In this document: positions 26,716 through 36,473 of the stretch, piece by piece
Layout of the letters: each line of letters starts with the position of its first letter
Numbering within the stretch: position 1 is the stretch's first letter
Assembly: GCF_002209535.1 (NCBI RefSeq)
Contig: NZ_NJIG01000003.1
Location: 62,001-126,000, forward strand
Reading direction: 5' to 3'
DNA length: 64,000 nt
Origin: Achromobacter marplatensis
Lineage (GTDB): Bacteria > Pseudomonadota > Gammaproteobacteria > Burkholderiales > Burkholderiaceae_B
The notes under the pieces: model-generated
Told to the model about the DNA's origin: nothing
Databases searched by the model: none
The model's input: only the letters and a program-made list of their open reading frames with translations
Translations under genes and position numbers: made by a program

Positions 26716-27157
26716 AACACTCTTGCACAACGCTCGGAAGCAGGCTCCACCGCATCCTGGCTACCGGCCGGTGCGTGGACGAAATCTGATGGTACACACC
26801 CAGCATGGTGGCGGGTAAGACATATATACCTCAAAAACCGCCACGCCGGCACGACAAGGCACAGTCTGCCAGACGTAAGCGCGCCATGGCTCTAAAGGAG
26901 GGAACTTAGTCCTTTTGCCATTGGCTCCCCGGCCGGAGAATCTGCACACGTTGAAAGCCTGGGATAACCCGGATTCACATCGCTCGACGCGACTCCCACA
27001 TCCGCCGGGCGGATTGTCTCGGGCCAACGAAAGCGTCTGTGCCAACGGATAGGCCGTAAAAGCGTGGCCGACGTACGCATGGCGCATTCGAGTCTTCTTA
27101 CATAGCGATATCCAACATGAAGCATAGAGAGTCCAACCCTGCGTGGAGTGCAGCCGC
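26716..27157. other. Intergenic region between GlxA-type regulator and RND efflux operon
   Basis: These 442 bases carry the divergent promoters of the regulator and the pump. Minus-strand reading frames in it have no family features. No clear inverted repeats were found beyond chance, and no small gene is supported. Confidence 0.5.
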
Positions 27158-28396
27158 ATGACCCGTCCACGCCTTCCCTCCCGCACGGGAGCAAAACCGA
27201 CCTTCCTGCGCGTGGCCCTGCTGGCCGTGGGGCTCACCACCGCAACGGCATGCGCCTTGTTTCTACTGCCCGGCAAGAAGTCGTTGTCGGCCGGTACCTT
27301 CGAGCCTCCCACGGTTTCCGTCGCATTGCCGATGCAGCGCACCGTTATCGAATGGGACGACTATGTCGGCCGTTTCGAAGCGAGCCGCCGCGTGGAAGTC
27401 CTTCCCAGGGTGTCGGGCCAAATCGTAGGGGTGCATTTCAAGGACGGCGAAATCGTCCAGCAGGGCCAATTGCTTTTCTCCATCGACCCGCGCCCCTACC
27501 AGGCCGCCTACGCCGAGGCGCAAGCCGGCCTCGCGAGCGCGAACAGCGAGCTCGCGCTGGCACGCGCCGACCTCGCGCGAGCGCATCGACTGGCGGGCGA
27601 CAGCGCGATTTCAAAGAGCGACATCGATCAGTTGCAGGCGCGTGTGCGGACGGGAACGGCAAACGTCGCCGGCGCTCAAGCCCGCGTCGCGCTGAAGTCA
27701 CTTGAGCTGGAATTCACCCAGGTACGCTCGCCCATTACGGGCAGAGTCTCTGACCGACGCGTCGACCCGGGCAACCTGGTCATGAGCGGAGAGGCCGGTA
27801 GCGGCACCCGCCTGACCACCATCAACGCGCTGGATCCGATCTATTTCACATTCGACGCGTCGGAAGCCTTGTACCTCAAAGCGATGCGCGCACAGGAACC
27901 AAGCGCAGCCCAAACCCAGGTCGAGATACGTCTTCAGGATGAGCCTGACTACGCCTGGCGCGGAAAGCTCGACTTCACGGATAACGGGATCGACCCCCGC
28001 TCGGGGACCATACGGATGCGTGCCGTGATCGAGAATCCGAGATTGTTCTTGACACCGGGATTGTTCGGAAACATGAGGCTAGCAAGCGGATCCGGCACGC
28101 CTGCCTTGCTGATCCCCGATTCCGCGGTCCAGATGGACCAGACGCGCAAGACGGTTCTTACCGTTTCCGCCGAAGGCACCGTGCTCGTCAGGGCCATCGA
28201 ACTCGGCCCGCTCATTGATGGGCTCAGGATCGTACGTGGCGGCCTGGCCGCCGACGACCGAGTGATCGTCGCCGGGCAACAACACGCCATTCCAGGCGCA
28301 AAAGTACAAACGAAGCCGGAACCGGCGGCCTCCCAAAGCGGGATGGGGAACTCGACCCCTCTCATTTCCGGCAGCAAGCCCGCGTCCGCGTCGTAA
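27158..28396 (+). CDS. RND efflux periplasmic adaptor (membrane fusion protein, MexE/AcrA type)
   Basis: Adaptor of 412 residues that bridges the inner-membrane pump and the outer-membrane channel. An N-terminal membrane anchor (ALLAVGLTTATACALFLL) lacks a proper lipobox. The biotinyl-lipoyl halves read RVSGQIVGVHFKDGEIVQQGQLL and FTQVRSPITGRVSDRRVDPG, flanking an alpha-hairpin, and the beta-barrel ends near LFGNMRLASG. It is first in the operon, 35 bases before the pump gene. The ATG at 27158 is chosen with GGAG upstream. Confidence 0.94.
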   Translation: MTRPRLPSRTGAKPTFLRVALLAVGLTTATACALFLLPGKKSLSAGTFEPPTVSVALPMQRTVIEWDDYVGRFEASRRVEVLPRVSGQIVGVHFKDGEIVQQGQLLFSIDPRPYQAAYAEAQAGLASANSELALARADLARAHRLAGDSAISKSDIDQLQARVRTGTANVAGAQARVALKSLELEFTQVRSPITGRVSDRRVDPGNLVMSGEAGSGTRLTTINALDPIYFTFDASEALYLKAMRAQEPSAAQTQVEIRLQDEPDYAWRGKLDFTDNGIDPRSGTIRMRAVIENPRLFLTPGLFGNMRLASGSGTPALLIPDSAVQMDQTRKTVLTVSAEGTVLVRAIELGPLIDGLRIVRGGLAADDRVIVAGQQHAIPGAKVQTKPEPAASQSGMGNSTPLISGSKPASAS

Positions 28397-28431
28397 CGAT
28401 GCGCTGGCGGCTGTCCTAAAGGAAAAATCTC

Positions 28432-31400
28432 ATGCGCCTGTCGCGCTTCTTCATTACGCGCCCGATATTCGCCGCGGTGCTAGCGATCGTCATCACGATT
28501 GTGGGTGCGATCTCCTATTTTGCACTTCCCGTTGCGCAGTATCCGGACATCATCCCTCCCACCGTGGTCGTTTCCGCGACCTACCCTGGCGCGTCGGCGG
28601 AAACCGTCGCGGAAACCGTTGCCGCTCCTATCGAGCAGGAAATCAATGGCGTAGAGAACATGCTCTACCAGTCCAGCCAGTCCACGGCGGACGGGAAGGT
28701 GTCCATATCGATTACGTTCAAGGTCGGGACCGATCTCGACGCGGCCCAGATGCTCGTTCAGAACCGGGTGGCAGCGGCCGTGCCTCGCCTGCCGCAAGAG
28801 GTTCAGCGCCTGGGCGTCACCACCCGCAAGACTTCGCCCAGTGCCCTGATGGCGATCAACCTGGTTTCTCCAGATGGCTCGCGGGATCAAACCTATCTTT
28901 CAAACTATGCCCTGACGCAGTTGCGCGACAAGCTGAGCCGTATCGACGGAGTCGGCGAGGCTCGAATTTTCGGCAGCCGTGAAGTGGCCATGCGCGTCTG
29001 GATTGACCCACGGCGCGCCGCCGCGCGTGAGCTGACGGCCGGCGAGATCGTCGCCGCCATCCGTGCTCAAAATGTGCAGGTTGCCTCGGGAGCCCTAGGC
29101 CAACCGCCCACCCCGAGTGCCGACGCCTTCCAGCTAAACGTTCGGACACAGGGCCGGTTGAGCGAGCCCGAGCAGTTCGCCGACATCGTCATCCGCACGG
29201 ATCCCGCTGGCCGGCAGACTCGCGTTCGCGACGTCGCCCGCGTGGAGCTGGGTGCCGACGACTACGGAACCAATGCCTATTTGTCAGGCAAGCCATCCAT
29301 CATGATCGGCATATTTCAACGGCCCGGGACCAACGCGCTTGAAACCGGCATCACTCTCGAACGCGAGATGCAGGCAGCGGCCAAGGCATTTCCGCCAGGG
29401 CTTGAGTACCGGATTATGTGGAACTCAACGCGTTTCATCGCGCAGTCTACCGAAGCCGTCCGGGATACGCTTTTCGAAGCCGCGGCACTCGTTGTGCTCG
29501 TCATCTTCATCTTCCTGCAGAACTGGCGCGCCGCCATCATCCCCGTCGTGGCGATTCCCATCTCGCTGGTCGGCACCTTCGCCTTGCTGGCGATGTTTGG
29601 CTACAGTCTGAACAGCTTGTCGCTGTTCGGGCTGGTCCTCGCCATCGGCATAGTGGTGGACGATGCCATCGTCGTGGTTGAAAACGTGGAAAGAAACCTC
29701 GCTCAGGGCCTGAACCCGCTAGAAGCGGCTCGCATCTCGATGGACGAGGTTTCGGCGGCGCTGGTGGCCATAGTGCTCGTGCTTTGCGCGGTGTTCATTC
29801 CCACGTTCTTTCTGACCGGCCTTTCTGGGGCATTCTATAAGCAGTTTGCGCTCACCATTTCCGGCGCTACCGTCATTTCGCTCGTCTTGTCGCTAACGCT
29901 CTCGCCCGCCTTGGCGACGGTACTTCTGCGGGCGCACACGAAGGAGAAAAGTCGGCATCAGATCATCCGGCGTATGCAGTTTGCCGGCGACAGGTTCAAC
30001 GAACGATTCGACCGGTTCAGCGCTAGCTACGGCCGATTGACGCAATGGCTCGTGGTGCGCCCGAAGCGTGTCTTGATCAGCTACTGCGGACTTGTGCTGG
30101 CGACCATAGGCATTTTCTGGGTAACGCCCACCGGCTTCGTACCCTCGCAAGACCAGAGCTATCTAATATCGATCACTCAACTTCCACCGGGAGCCTCGCT
30201 GGCGCGTACCGATGCCGTGGTGCAAGAGGTGTCCAAGCGCTTGTTGAAGATCGATGGGGTCCGAGGCACGATCATGCTGCCCGGCTACGACGCCGCGTCG
30301 AACACGAATTCCCCGAACACCGCCACCGCCTTCATCCCGCTCAAGCCATTTGAACAGCGGTCCCGCCCCGCCAGCGACATCCTCGATGAAGCACGCAAGG
30401 CCGTCTCGGACATCGATCAAGCACGGGTTCTCATCATTCCTCCTCCGCTGATCGACGGCATCGGTTCGGCGGGCGGCTACCGGATGATGGTGCAGGATCG
30501 CGGCGGCCACGGTTACAAACCGCTGGGGACGATTTCCGATCAACTCATGGCCAAGGCGAACGGCACCGAAGGTTTATCGCAGGTCTATTCATTCTTCAAC
30601 ACATCAACCCCCCGCATCTTCGCCGACATCGACCGGCGCAAAGCCGAGGTGCTGGGCGTCCCGCCAGATCGCGTCTTCGAAGCGCTGCAGGTCTATCTCG
30701 GCTCGGCCTATGTGAACGACTTCAACCTACTAGGGCGCACGTTCCGGGTGGTTGCCCAGGCCGAGCAAGGCCAGCGCAACAGCGAATCCGACATTGCCAA
30801 TCTTAAGACACGCTCCGATAGCGGCGCCATGGTGCCCATCGGCTCGGTCGCCACGTTCAAGAGCGAAACGGGGCCGTTTAGGGTCGTGCGCTACAACCTG
30901 TTCCCCGCGGTCGAGGTCGACGGAGACACGGCGCCGGGCTCTTCCACGGGCCAGTCGCTAGCCACGATGGAAAAGCTCGCCGACCAGATGTTGCCCCCGG
31001 GATACGGCTACGAATGGACGGGCATCGCGTTCCAGCAGAAGATCGCGGGCAACACGGCCGGCCTCGTCTTCGCGCTGGCGGTGGTGTTTGTGTTCCTGGT
31101 GCTGGCGGCGCAATACGAAAGCCTCACTTTGCCCCTGGCCATCATCCTCATCGTCCCCATGTGCCTCTTCGCGGCCATGGTCGGCGTGAATCTTCGCGGA
31201 ATGGACAACAACGTCCTGACGCAGATCGGCCTCGTGGTGCTGATCGCCCTTGCCGCGAAGAACGCGATCCTGGTGGTCGAGTTCGCGAAACAGGCGGAAG
31301 AGGAAGACGGCTTGATGCCGGCCGCCGCGGCGGTGCGCGCCGCGCAGACCCGCCTGCGCCCAATCCTGATGACGAGTTTCGCCTTCATTCTTGGCGCTGT

Positions 31401-31611
31401 GCCGATGCTCCTAGCCTCGGGCGCGGGCGCCGAGTTGAGGCAGGCCCTGGGCACCTCCGTTTTCTTCGGCATGGTCGGCGTCACCGTCTTCGGCCTGCTC
31501 TATACCCCGACGTTCTACGTCGTTTGCCGCAAGCTCGGAGATCGGCTGTCCCGGCAGGCCGGCGCCCGCTCGCTGGCATCGCGGCACGAACAATCAGGAA
31601 GCATCAAGTGA
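28432..31611 (+). CDS. RND multidrug efflux pump, inner-membrane subunit (HAE-1 family)
   Basis: Proton-driven transporter of 1059 residues, the full family length, with 12 expected membrane helices. The N-terminus FFITRPIFAAVLAIVI is the family start. The proton-relay Asp pair D410-D411 in IGIVVDDAIVVVENVER is intact, and the helix-10 Lys is in LAAKNAILVVEFAK. It exports hydrophobic or amphiphilic compounds through the adaptor and the outer-membrane channel. Its stop overlaps the start of the channel gene by four bases (GTGA). Substrates are unknown; the closest group is the MexF/AcrB type. Confidence 0.95.
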   Translation: MRLSRFFITRPIFAAVLAIVITIVGAISYFALPVAQYPDIIPPTVVVSATYPGASAETVAETVAAPIEQEINGVENMLYQSSQSTADGKVSISITFKVGTDLDAAQMLVQNRVAAAVPRLPQEVQRLGVTTRKTSPSALMAINLVSPDGSRDQTYLSNYALTQLRDKLSRIDGVGEARIFGSREVAMRVWIDPRRAAARELTAGEIVAAIRAQNVQVASGALGQPPTPSADAFQLNVRTQGRLSEPEQFADIVIRTDPAGRQTRVRDVARVELGADDYGTNAYLSGKPSIMIGIFQRPGTNALETGITLEREMQAAAKAFPPGLEYRIMWNSTRFIAQSTEAVRDTLFEAAALVVLVIFIFLQNWRAAIIPVVAIPISLVGTFALLAMFGYSLNSLSLFGLVLAIGIVVDDAIVVVENVERNLAQGLNPLEAARISMDEVSAALVAIVLVLCAVFIPTFFLTGLSGAFYKQFALTISGATVISLVLSLTLSPALATVLLRAHTKEKSRHQIIRRMQFAGDRFNERFDRFSASYGRLTQWLVVRPKRVLISYCGLVLATIGIFWVTPTGFVPSQDQSYLISITQLPPGASLARTDAVVQEVSKRLLKIDGVRGTIMLPGYDAASNTNSPNTATAFIPLKPFEQRSRPASDILDEARKAVSDIDQARVLIIPPPLIDGIGSAGGYRMMVQDRGGHGYKPLGTISDQLMAKANGTEGLSQVYSFFNTSTPRIFADIDRRKAEVLGVPPDRVFEALQVYLGSAYVNDFNLLGRTFRVVAQAEQGQRNSESDIANLKTRSDSGAMVPIGSVATFKSETGPFRVVRYNLFPAVEVDGDTAPGSSTGQSLATMEKLADQMLPPGYGYEWTGIAFQQKIAGNTAGLVFALAVVFVFLVLAAQYESLTLPLAIILIVPMCLFAAMVGVNLRGMDNNVLTQIGLVVLIALAAKNAILVVEFAKQAEEEDGLMPAAAAVRAAQTRLRPILMTSFAFILGAVPMLLASGAGAELRQALGTSVFFGMVGVTVFGLLYTPTFYVVCRKLGDRLSRQAGARSLASRHEQSGSIK

Positions 31612-33044
31612 TTCGATTGCACACCCTATCGATGCTGGTTGCGCCGCTGCTCTTGAGCGCGTGCGCGATCGGCCCGGACTATGAGACACCGCCGTTCCCG
31701 GCTTCCGCGGCGGGGCCTTTCCTGACCCAAAGCGATGCGACCGCGCCCGACGCCACGCCCGTTTCCGCCGACTGGTGGAAGCTCTACCAGGACCCGGTGC
31801 TGGACAGGCTGGTACAAGATGCGCTCGCCTCGAATACCGACCTGCGCGTGGCGATCGCTCGGCTCGCCCGCGCGCGCGCCCAACTTCGCCAAACGTCCGC
31901 CGATCGGCTGCCCAGCACTGAGATCGCCGCAGGCGTGAACCGCCAGCGGCAATCCACCATCCAGGCCTCGCCCGGCGTCGATCGCGAGAATACCGTTGTC
32001 GATGCGGGCCTGTCCGTCGCGTACGAGGTAGACCTTTTCGGCCGCGTACAGCGGAACATCGAAGCCTCGCGGGGCGACTACCAAGCGGCACAGGCCGAGC
32101 TGGACGCCGTGCGGGTATCGACCGTGGCGGAGACCACCCGCGCCTATCTGGGAGCCGCCAGCGCCGCGCACCGCCTGGCCGTGGCGCGGCAGATCGTCGA
32201 GTTGCTGGACCGCTCGGTCGGCGTGACGAGCAGCAGGGAGGACGCCGGCCTGACAACTTCGCTCGACACCGCGCGTATCGCGGCGCTTCGGGAGCAGCGA
32301 CGATCCGACATTCCCAGGATCGTTGCCGAGCGCCAGGCCGAGCTGTTCCGGCTCTCCCTGCTCACCGGCCGAGCGCCCAAGGACCTCCCCTCTGAGGCCA
32401 GCGCCCTCGCGGCACCGCCCACGATCCTGCAGCCCATCCCTATCGGCGACGGGATGGCCCTCCTCACCCGGCGTCCGGACGTCCGCGCTGCAGAACGACG
32501 ACTGGCGGCGGAAACGGCCAGGATAGGCGTGGTGACGGCGGATCTGTATCCGCGCGTCTCCATCGGCGCGTCGGTCGGCTCTACCGGGTTACGCCTAGAC
32601 GACTTCTTCGGAAGTGGCCCGCTACGCTGGCTGGCTGGATCGCTCCTCTCCTGGTCGTTTCCGAATCAGGAAGCGATCCGCGCCCGCATCGACGGCGCGA
32701 CCGCCGACGCCCAGGCCGCGCTGGCGGCGTTTGATGGGACGATATTGCAGGCCTTGAGCGAAACGGAAACTGCGCTCTCGAACTACGCCCAAAGCCTGGA
32801 CCGGCGCTGGTCGTTGGCCGCGGCCAGGGACCAAGCGGAGAACGTGGCGCGCATCGTTCGGGCACAAGCGCGGGAGGGGCGCGCCGACAGTCTGGCTCTG
32901 CTCGACGCCGAGCGCACCTATGCTGACGCGCAGGCACAGCTTGCCGAAAGCGAAGCGCGGGTCGTGAATGCTCAAGTGGACCTGTTCAAGGCGCTCGGCG
33001 GTGGCTGGGAGTCGGCCCGCGCTGACCGCGTGGTTGCCAAGTAG
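31608..33044 (+). CDS. Outer-membrane efflux lipoprotein (OprM/NodT family), GTG start
   Basis: Trimeric channel subunit of 478 residues. The short signal peptide ends in the lipobox LSAC (Cys19), followed by the typical AIGPDYETP. Two outer-membrane-factor repeats follow (ARLARARAQLRQTSADRLPS and LGAASAAHRLAVARQIVELL). The GTG at 31608 overlaps the pump's stop and has AGGAAG upstream. The frame stays open for about 200 codons into the pump gene, but that part is only an overlap artefact. It completes a three-gene tripartite pump. Confidence 0.94.
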   Translation: MIRLHTLSMLVAPLLLSACAIGPDYETPPFPASAAGPFLTQSDATAPDATPVSADWWKLYQDPVLDRLVQDALASNTDLRVAIARLARARAQLRQTSADRLPSTEIAAGVNRQRQSTIQASPGVDRENTVVDAGLSVAYEVDLFGRVQRNIEASRGDYQAAQAELDAVRVSTVAETTRAYLGAASAAHRLAVARQIVELLDRSVGVTSSREDAGLTTSLDTARIAALREQRRSDIPRIVAERQAELFRLSLLTGRAPKDLPSEASALAAPPTILQPIPIGDGMALLTRRPDVRAAERRLAAETARIGVVTADLYPRVSIGASVGSTGLRLDDFFGSGPLRWLAGSLLSWSFPNQEAIRARIDGATADAQAALAAFDGTILQALSETETALSNYAQSLDRRWSLAAARDQAENVARIVRAQAREGRADSLALLDAERTYADAQAQLAESEARVVNAQVDLFKALGGGWESARADRVVAK

Positions 33045-33101
33045 TTCCCCGTCTTCTGGATGGGCTCAAGGCGGATTATCCGTGGATGGAGGGCGTGGCG
33101 C

Positions 33102-34049
33102 ATGAAGGCAGATATCCCGACGGCGATTCTTGGCCCGGCCCGCTCGTCATCCAATGCGCTCCGCGCGAACATACAGCTGAACGACATTGCCATGTTTATC
33201 GAGGTTGCGAGGCGGGGCAATTTCAGCCTGTCCGCCGCGGCGCTGGGAGTTCCTACGTCGACGCTCTCCCGGCGAGTGAGCGGGTTGGAACGCGATCTGG
33301 GAGTGCAGTTGCTCAGGCGCAGCACTCGAAAAATCGGCCTGACCGAGGCCGGCGCGCTCTACTTCGAGCGTTGCCGGGACCTCATCGATGAAGCTCGTGT
33401 TGCGCACGAGCAGCTGCATACAAGCATCGCCTGCGCCAGCGGGCAACTGAGCGTGTCGCTACCCGCCTCACTGGCACAGGCACTCGTACCTAAAGTGATC
33501 GACGCCTTCCACCGCCGGTATCCCGATATCCATTGTCATTTCGAGTTGGGCAATCAGCACGTCGACCCGATCAGCAGCACCTGCGACGTCGCGTTGCGCT
33601 TCGGCCACCAACCGAGCTCCAGCCTGATTGCGCACGTAATCAGCGCGATGACGCCGCGCCTTTACGCATCCGTTGACTATCTTGATAGGCATCGCGCGCC
33701 CCGGTCACCGGCCGACTTGGCCAGGCACCAATGCCTTGCCGGCGCGCGCAGGGGCGAGTTCGAATGGGTGTTGCGCTCCGGGGCACGAGTGGATCGGGTG
33801 CGGGTATCGGGCAAAGTCGCGGCTAACGATTCCAGCATGATCCGATCATTGGTCCGCGCAGGAATCGGCATTGGGCCCCTCATGAAGTTCGAGGCCGCAA
33901 AGGCCGGCGGCGACGACAAGATTTCCCAGGTTCTGCGGCAATGGTCTTTGCTTCCTGTGCCGCTCGTCGCCTTGCTCCCTAGCCGGAAGGTGCCGGCGCG
34001 AGTCAAGGCGTTCCTGGATTTCATTCATCCTTATCTGCAGGATTGCTGA
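33102..34049 (+). CDS. LysR-family transcriptional regulator
   Basis: Regulator of 315 residues with an unusually long leader before the family start (NIQLNDIAMFIEVARRG). The helix-turn-helix is NFSLSAAALGVPTSTLSRRV, and the Leu-Leu-Arg-Arg-Ser-Thr-Arg segment is of CrgA type. GGAGGG precedes the ATG at 33102. It lies 57 bases behind the channel gene on the same strand, so it may be the fourth cistron of the efflux operon. Downstream, the cyoE-like gene is convergent. Confidence 0.91.
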   Translation: MKADIPTAILGPARSSSNALRANIQLNDIAMFIEVARRGNFSLSAAALGVPTSTLSRRVSGLERDLGVQLLRRSTRKIGLTEAGALYFERCRDLIDEARVAHEQLHTSIACASGQLSVSLPASLAQALVPKVIDAFHRRYPDIHCHFELGNQHVDPISSTCDVALRFGHQPSSSLIAHVISAMTPRLYASVDYLDRHRAPRSPADLARHQCLAGARRGEFEWVLRSGARVDRVRVSGKVAANDSSMIRSLVRAGIGIGPLMKFEAAKAGGDDKISQVLRQWSLLPVPLVALLPSRKVPARVKAFLDFIHPYLQDC

Positions 34050-34054
34050 TGTCT

Positions 34055-34909
34055 TCAAATGGCATCTATAGCCATTGCCACGCTGATCAGCACGACTGCA
34101 GCGATGGAAGCCGCGAACACCCGCCGCGCCCAGCGCACATCATCGCCGGCCGTAAACCCGACCATGGCAGTTTTCAGCCAGTACAGTCCGCTTAATAGAA
34201 CTATAGAGATGTAGAGATTTCCCACGTAACCAAGCGCCGCCAGGGAAAGCGCGGCCACAAGAAATGCGGCAATGTACAAAACGATGCGCTTCTTCGCTTG
34301 ATGCCGCCCCTTCACCAGGGGCAGTATGGGGATACACGCGGCTTCATAGTCCTTCCATCTAAACATGGCGATGGCGTACGAATGAGGCATTTGCCATATT
34401 CCGAAGATCACGAAGAGCGCGACAGCGGCCGTGTCGATGGTTCCGCGTACCGAACAATAGCCCACGACAGGCGGGATCGCGCCCGATATGCTGCCGACCA
34501 ACGTGGCGTGGACCGATCTGCGTTTCAGGAAAAGCGAGTACAGGCCTACATAGACAATGTATCCGATGAGCATCAGGACCAGCGGCTCAATTCGACGCGT
34601 CGCGACATACAAAAGCCAGAACCCGACGAGACCCAGAATACAGGCAAAGGTCAGAGCCGACCTTATCGAAATGCTGCCGGCGGCCATCGGGCGCGTACAG
34701 GTGCGTTCCATGAGCCGGTCGATGTCACGGTCAATCACGTTGTTGGCGGCGCATCCGGATCCGATTACGAGCGCGACTCCAGATATCACCAGTGCAATAT
34801 GAATGGCATCCACGACGCCTCGCGATGCAAGCAGGTAGCCGCCGAAGAGAGATACTAGGTTACCGGCCACGATGCCTGGCTTGACCAATTCGAAATAGGT
34901 GCGATGCAT
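34055..34909 (-). CDS. cyoE: UbiA-superfamily prenyltransferase, haem O synthase-like (orphan paralogue)
   Basis: Membrane prenyltransferase of 284 residues. The first Asp-rich motif N56-xxx-D60-xxx-D64 followed by RTCTRPM is the protoheme IX farnesyltransferase (CyoE/CtaB) pattern, and the conserved MPHSYAIAMFRWKDYEAACIPI segment is present. It would add a farnesyl group to haem B to make haem O. No cytochrome-oxidase subunit or haem A synthase gene is near, so it looks like an extra copy. The ATG at 34909 (MHRTYFELVKPGI) is the family start. It lies convergent to the LysR gene, five bases apart. Confidence 0.88.
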   Translation of the reverse strand: MHRTYFELVKPGIVAGNLVSLFGGYLLASRGVVDAIHIALVISGVALVIGSGCAANNVIDRDIDRLMERTCTRPMAAGSISIRSALTFACILGLVGFWLLYVATRRIEPLVLMLIGYIVYVGLYSLFLKRRSVHATLVGSISGAIPPVVGYCSVRGTIDTAAVALFVIFGIWQMPHSYAIAMFRWKDYEAACIPILPLVKGRHQAKKRIVLYIAAFLVAALSLAALGYVGNLYISIVLLSGLYWLKTAMVGFTAGDDVRWARRVFAASIAAVVLISVAMAIDAI

Positions 34910-35246
34910 AGAATTTTGTCGGGTCGGACTGACCGCAGACAAGGAACAGCAGAACAGGCTTGGATGACAGGAAGAACCGTGATCACGCGATCGGTGGGCC
35001 AAAGCCTGGGCCTGTCGGATCAACCGGAAGTCACTGCGATACGGTCGAATGTGGCGGAGGGGTCCCTGAATTACGGAACGCTTCGTTGCAACTGAAGCTT
35101 TATACCTTCTGGACGAGAGGGCACGAAAGTGAAATGCCGGACAAAGATCCCGCAGATACCGACGCCGCGAATGACCGATGACGAAGGCCGTCTTGGGACG
35201 ATTTTGTTGCTACCTCGCTGTTCGGCATCATCGCTCCGAGACAGGC
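34910..35246. other. Intergenic stretch between the cyoE-like gene and the MFS gene
   Basis: In these 337 bases no supported gene or RNA is seen. Both flanking genes are on the minus strand; the left part is the upstream region of the cyoE-like gene. A minus-strand frame from the MFS side continues through it with no family resemblance. Confidence 0.45.
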
Positions 35247-36473
35247 TTAGCCCGGCCCGGCCACAGCAGCCCCCCGGGCCGGCCCACGAGCCCACCACCA
35301 TGTCATCAGACCGGCAGCCAGCACCACCGGCAACATGGCCGCGTTTAGCGCTTCCCACCCGAAGGCGTCCAGCGCCGGTCCGGCCGCCAGCGTGGCCAGC
35401 GCGGTAGCGGCATAACGCAGTATCTCGGCCGCGCCTTGCGCGCGGGCGCGTTCCGAGGGACGGTAGGACTGCGCCAGCAGCGTGGTTCCGCCGACGAACA
35501 TGAAATTCCATCCCACGCCCAGGCAGAACAGCGCCGCATAGAACGCGGGCAACGACGCCGAGGCCATCGCGATCAGCGAGCAGGCGACGTTCAGCAGCAT
35601 GCCGGCGCCCAGCACCCGCGGCAGGCCGAGGCGCTGGATCAGCGCGCCGGCAAAGAAAGCCGGCGCGTACATGCCGACCAGGTGCCATTGCATGATGTTG
35701 GCGCCGTCACCGATGCTGTGGCTGCACGCCACCGCGGCCAGCGGCGCGGCAGTCATGATGAACATCATCGAGACCGATCCGACTACGTTGTTGGCGAGGG
35801 CGGCCACGAACACGGGCTGGCGCGCTACCTCGCGCAGCGGCCGCGCCGGCAGACCGGCCTGGGCCAGGCCGCCCATAGCCGGCGCTTCGGCGTCGCGATA
35901 GCCGCCCCAGAGCAGTGCGGCGGACAGCAGTGCCAGCAAGGTCACCATTAGATAGGCGCCGGCGAAGGTCACTGGTGCGAACAGATCACGGCTCCAGGTG
36001 GCCAGCGCGGGGCCGGCAACCGCGGCGATGACACCGCCGGCCATTACCACCGAGATCGCGCGGCTTTTGGCTGCGGGTTCGACGGCGTCGGCCGCCGCTA
36101 GGCGGTAGTACTGGGCAAAGGCCTGGAACACGCCGACTAGTGCGGTGCCGACACAGAACACCCAGAAATCGGCGTGGAACACGGCCCAAACCGATAGGCC
36201 GCCGCCCGCCGCGCCGGCCAGGGCGCCCAGCGCGAAGCCATTTCTCCGGCCGATACGCTGCATCAGCAACGAAGCGAACCAGGTGACCACAGCGCCCGCT
36301 ACCGTTATCAATGCAAATGGCAGCGTCGACAACGTTCTGTTGGGCGCGAGCATGTGGCCGGTCAATGCCGTCAGCGTCAAGTCGATGGAAATGGCGGCGA
36401 CGAATAGGCCCTGGCAGATAGCCAAGATACGGGCGTTGCGACGGCCCTTAGTGTGGGAGGCTGATAGGGGCAT
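35247..36473 (-). CDS. MFS transporter (12 helices)
   Basis: Major facilitator of 408 residues with about 12 hydrophobic helices. The cytoplasmic loop 2-3 motif is degenerate (SLLMQRIGRRNGFALGAL), and the C-terminal half begins around LREVARQPVFVAALANNVVG. It is probably a drug/metabolite exporter or sugar-like transporter; the substrate is not visible. The ATG at 36473 (MPLSASHTKGRRN) is chosen because the 119 residues further upstream are not family-like. It lies at the right edge of the accessory-looking block. Confidence 0.86.
   Translation of the reverse strand: MPLSASHTKGRRNARILAICQGLFVAAISIDLTLTALTGHMLAPNRTLSTLPFALITVAGAVVTWFASLLMQRIGRRNGFALGALAGAAGGGLSVWAVFHADFWVFCVGTALVGVFQAFAQYYRLAAADAVEPAAKSRAISVVMAGGVIAAVAGPALATWSRDLFAPVTFAGAYLMVTLLALLSAALLWGGYRDAEAPAMGGLAQAGLPARPLREVARQPVFVAALANNVVGSVSMMFIMTAAPLAAVACSHSIGDGANIMQWHLVGMYAPAFFAGALIQRLGLPRVLGAGMLLNVACSLIAMASASLPAFYAALFCLGVGWNFMFVGGTTLLAQSYRPSERARAQGAAEILRYAATALATLAAGPALDAFGWEALNAAMLPVVLAAGLMTWWWARGPARGAAVAGPG

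Noticed and set aside
27158-27260. Possible lipobox in the efflux adaptor (ATAC)
   Set aside because: The residue three before Cys is Thr, not a hydrophobic Leu-type residue, so lipidation is not supported; a membrane anchor fits better.
26761-27342. Minus-strand frame in the gap before the RND operon
   Set aside because: No family features and it crosses into the adaptor gene antisense.
31014-31607. Upstream extension of the outer-membrane channel reading frame
   Set aside because: It overlaps the pump gene in another frame and encodes Arg-rich non-family sequence; the GTG at 31608 with lipoprotein signal is the real start.
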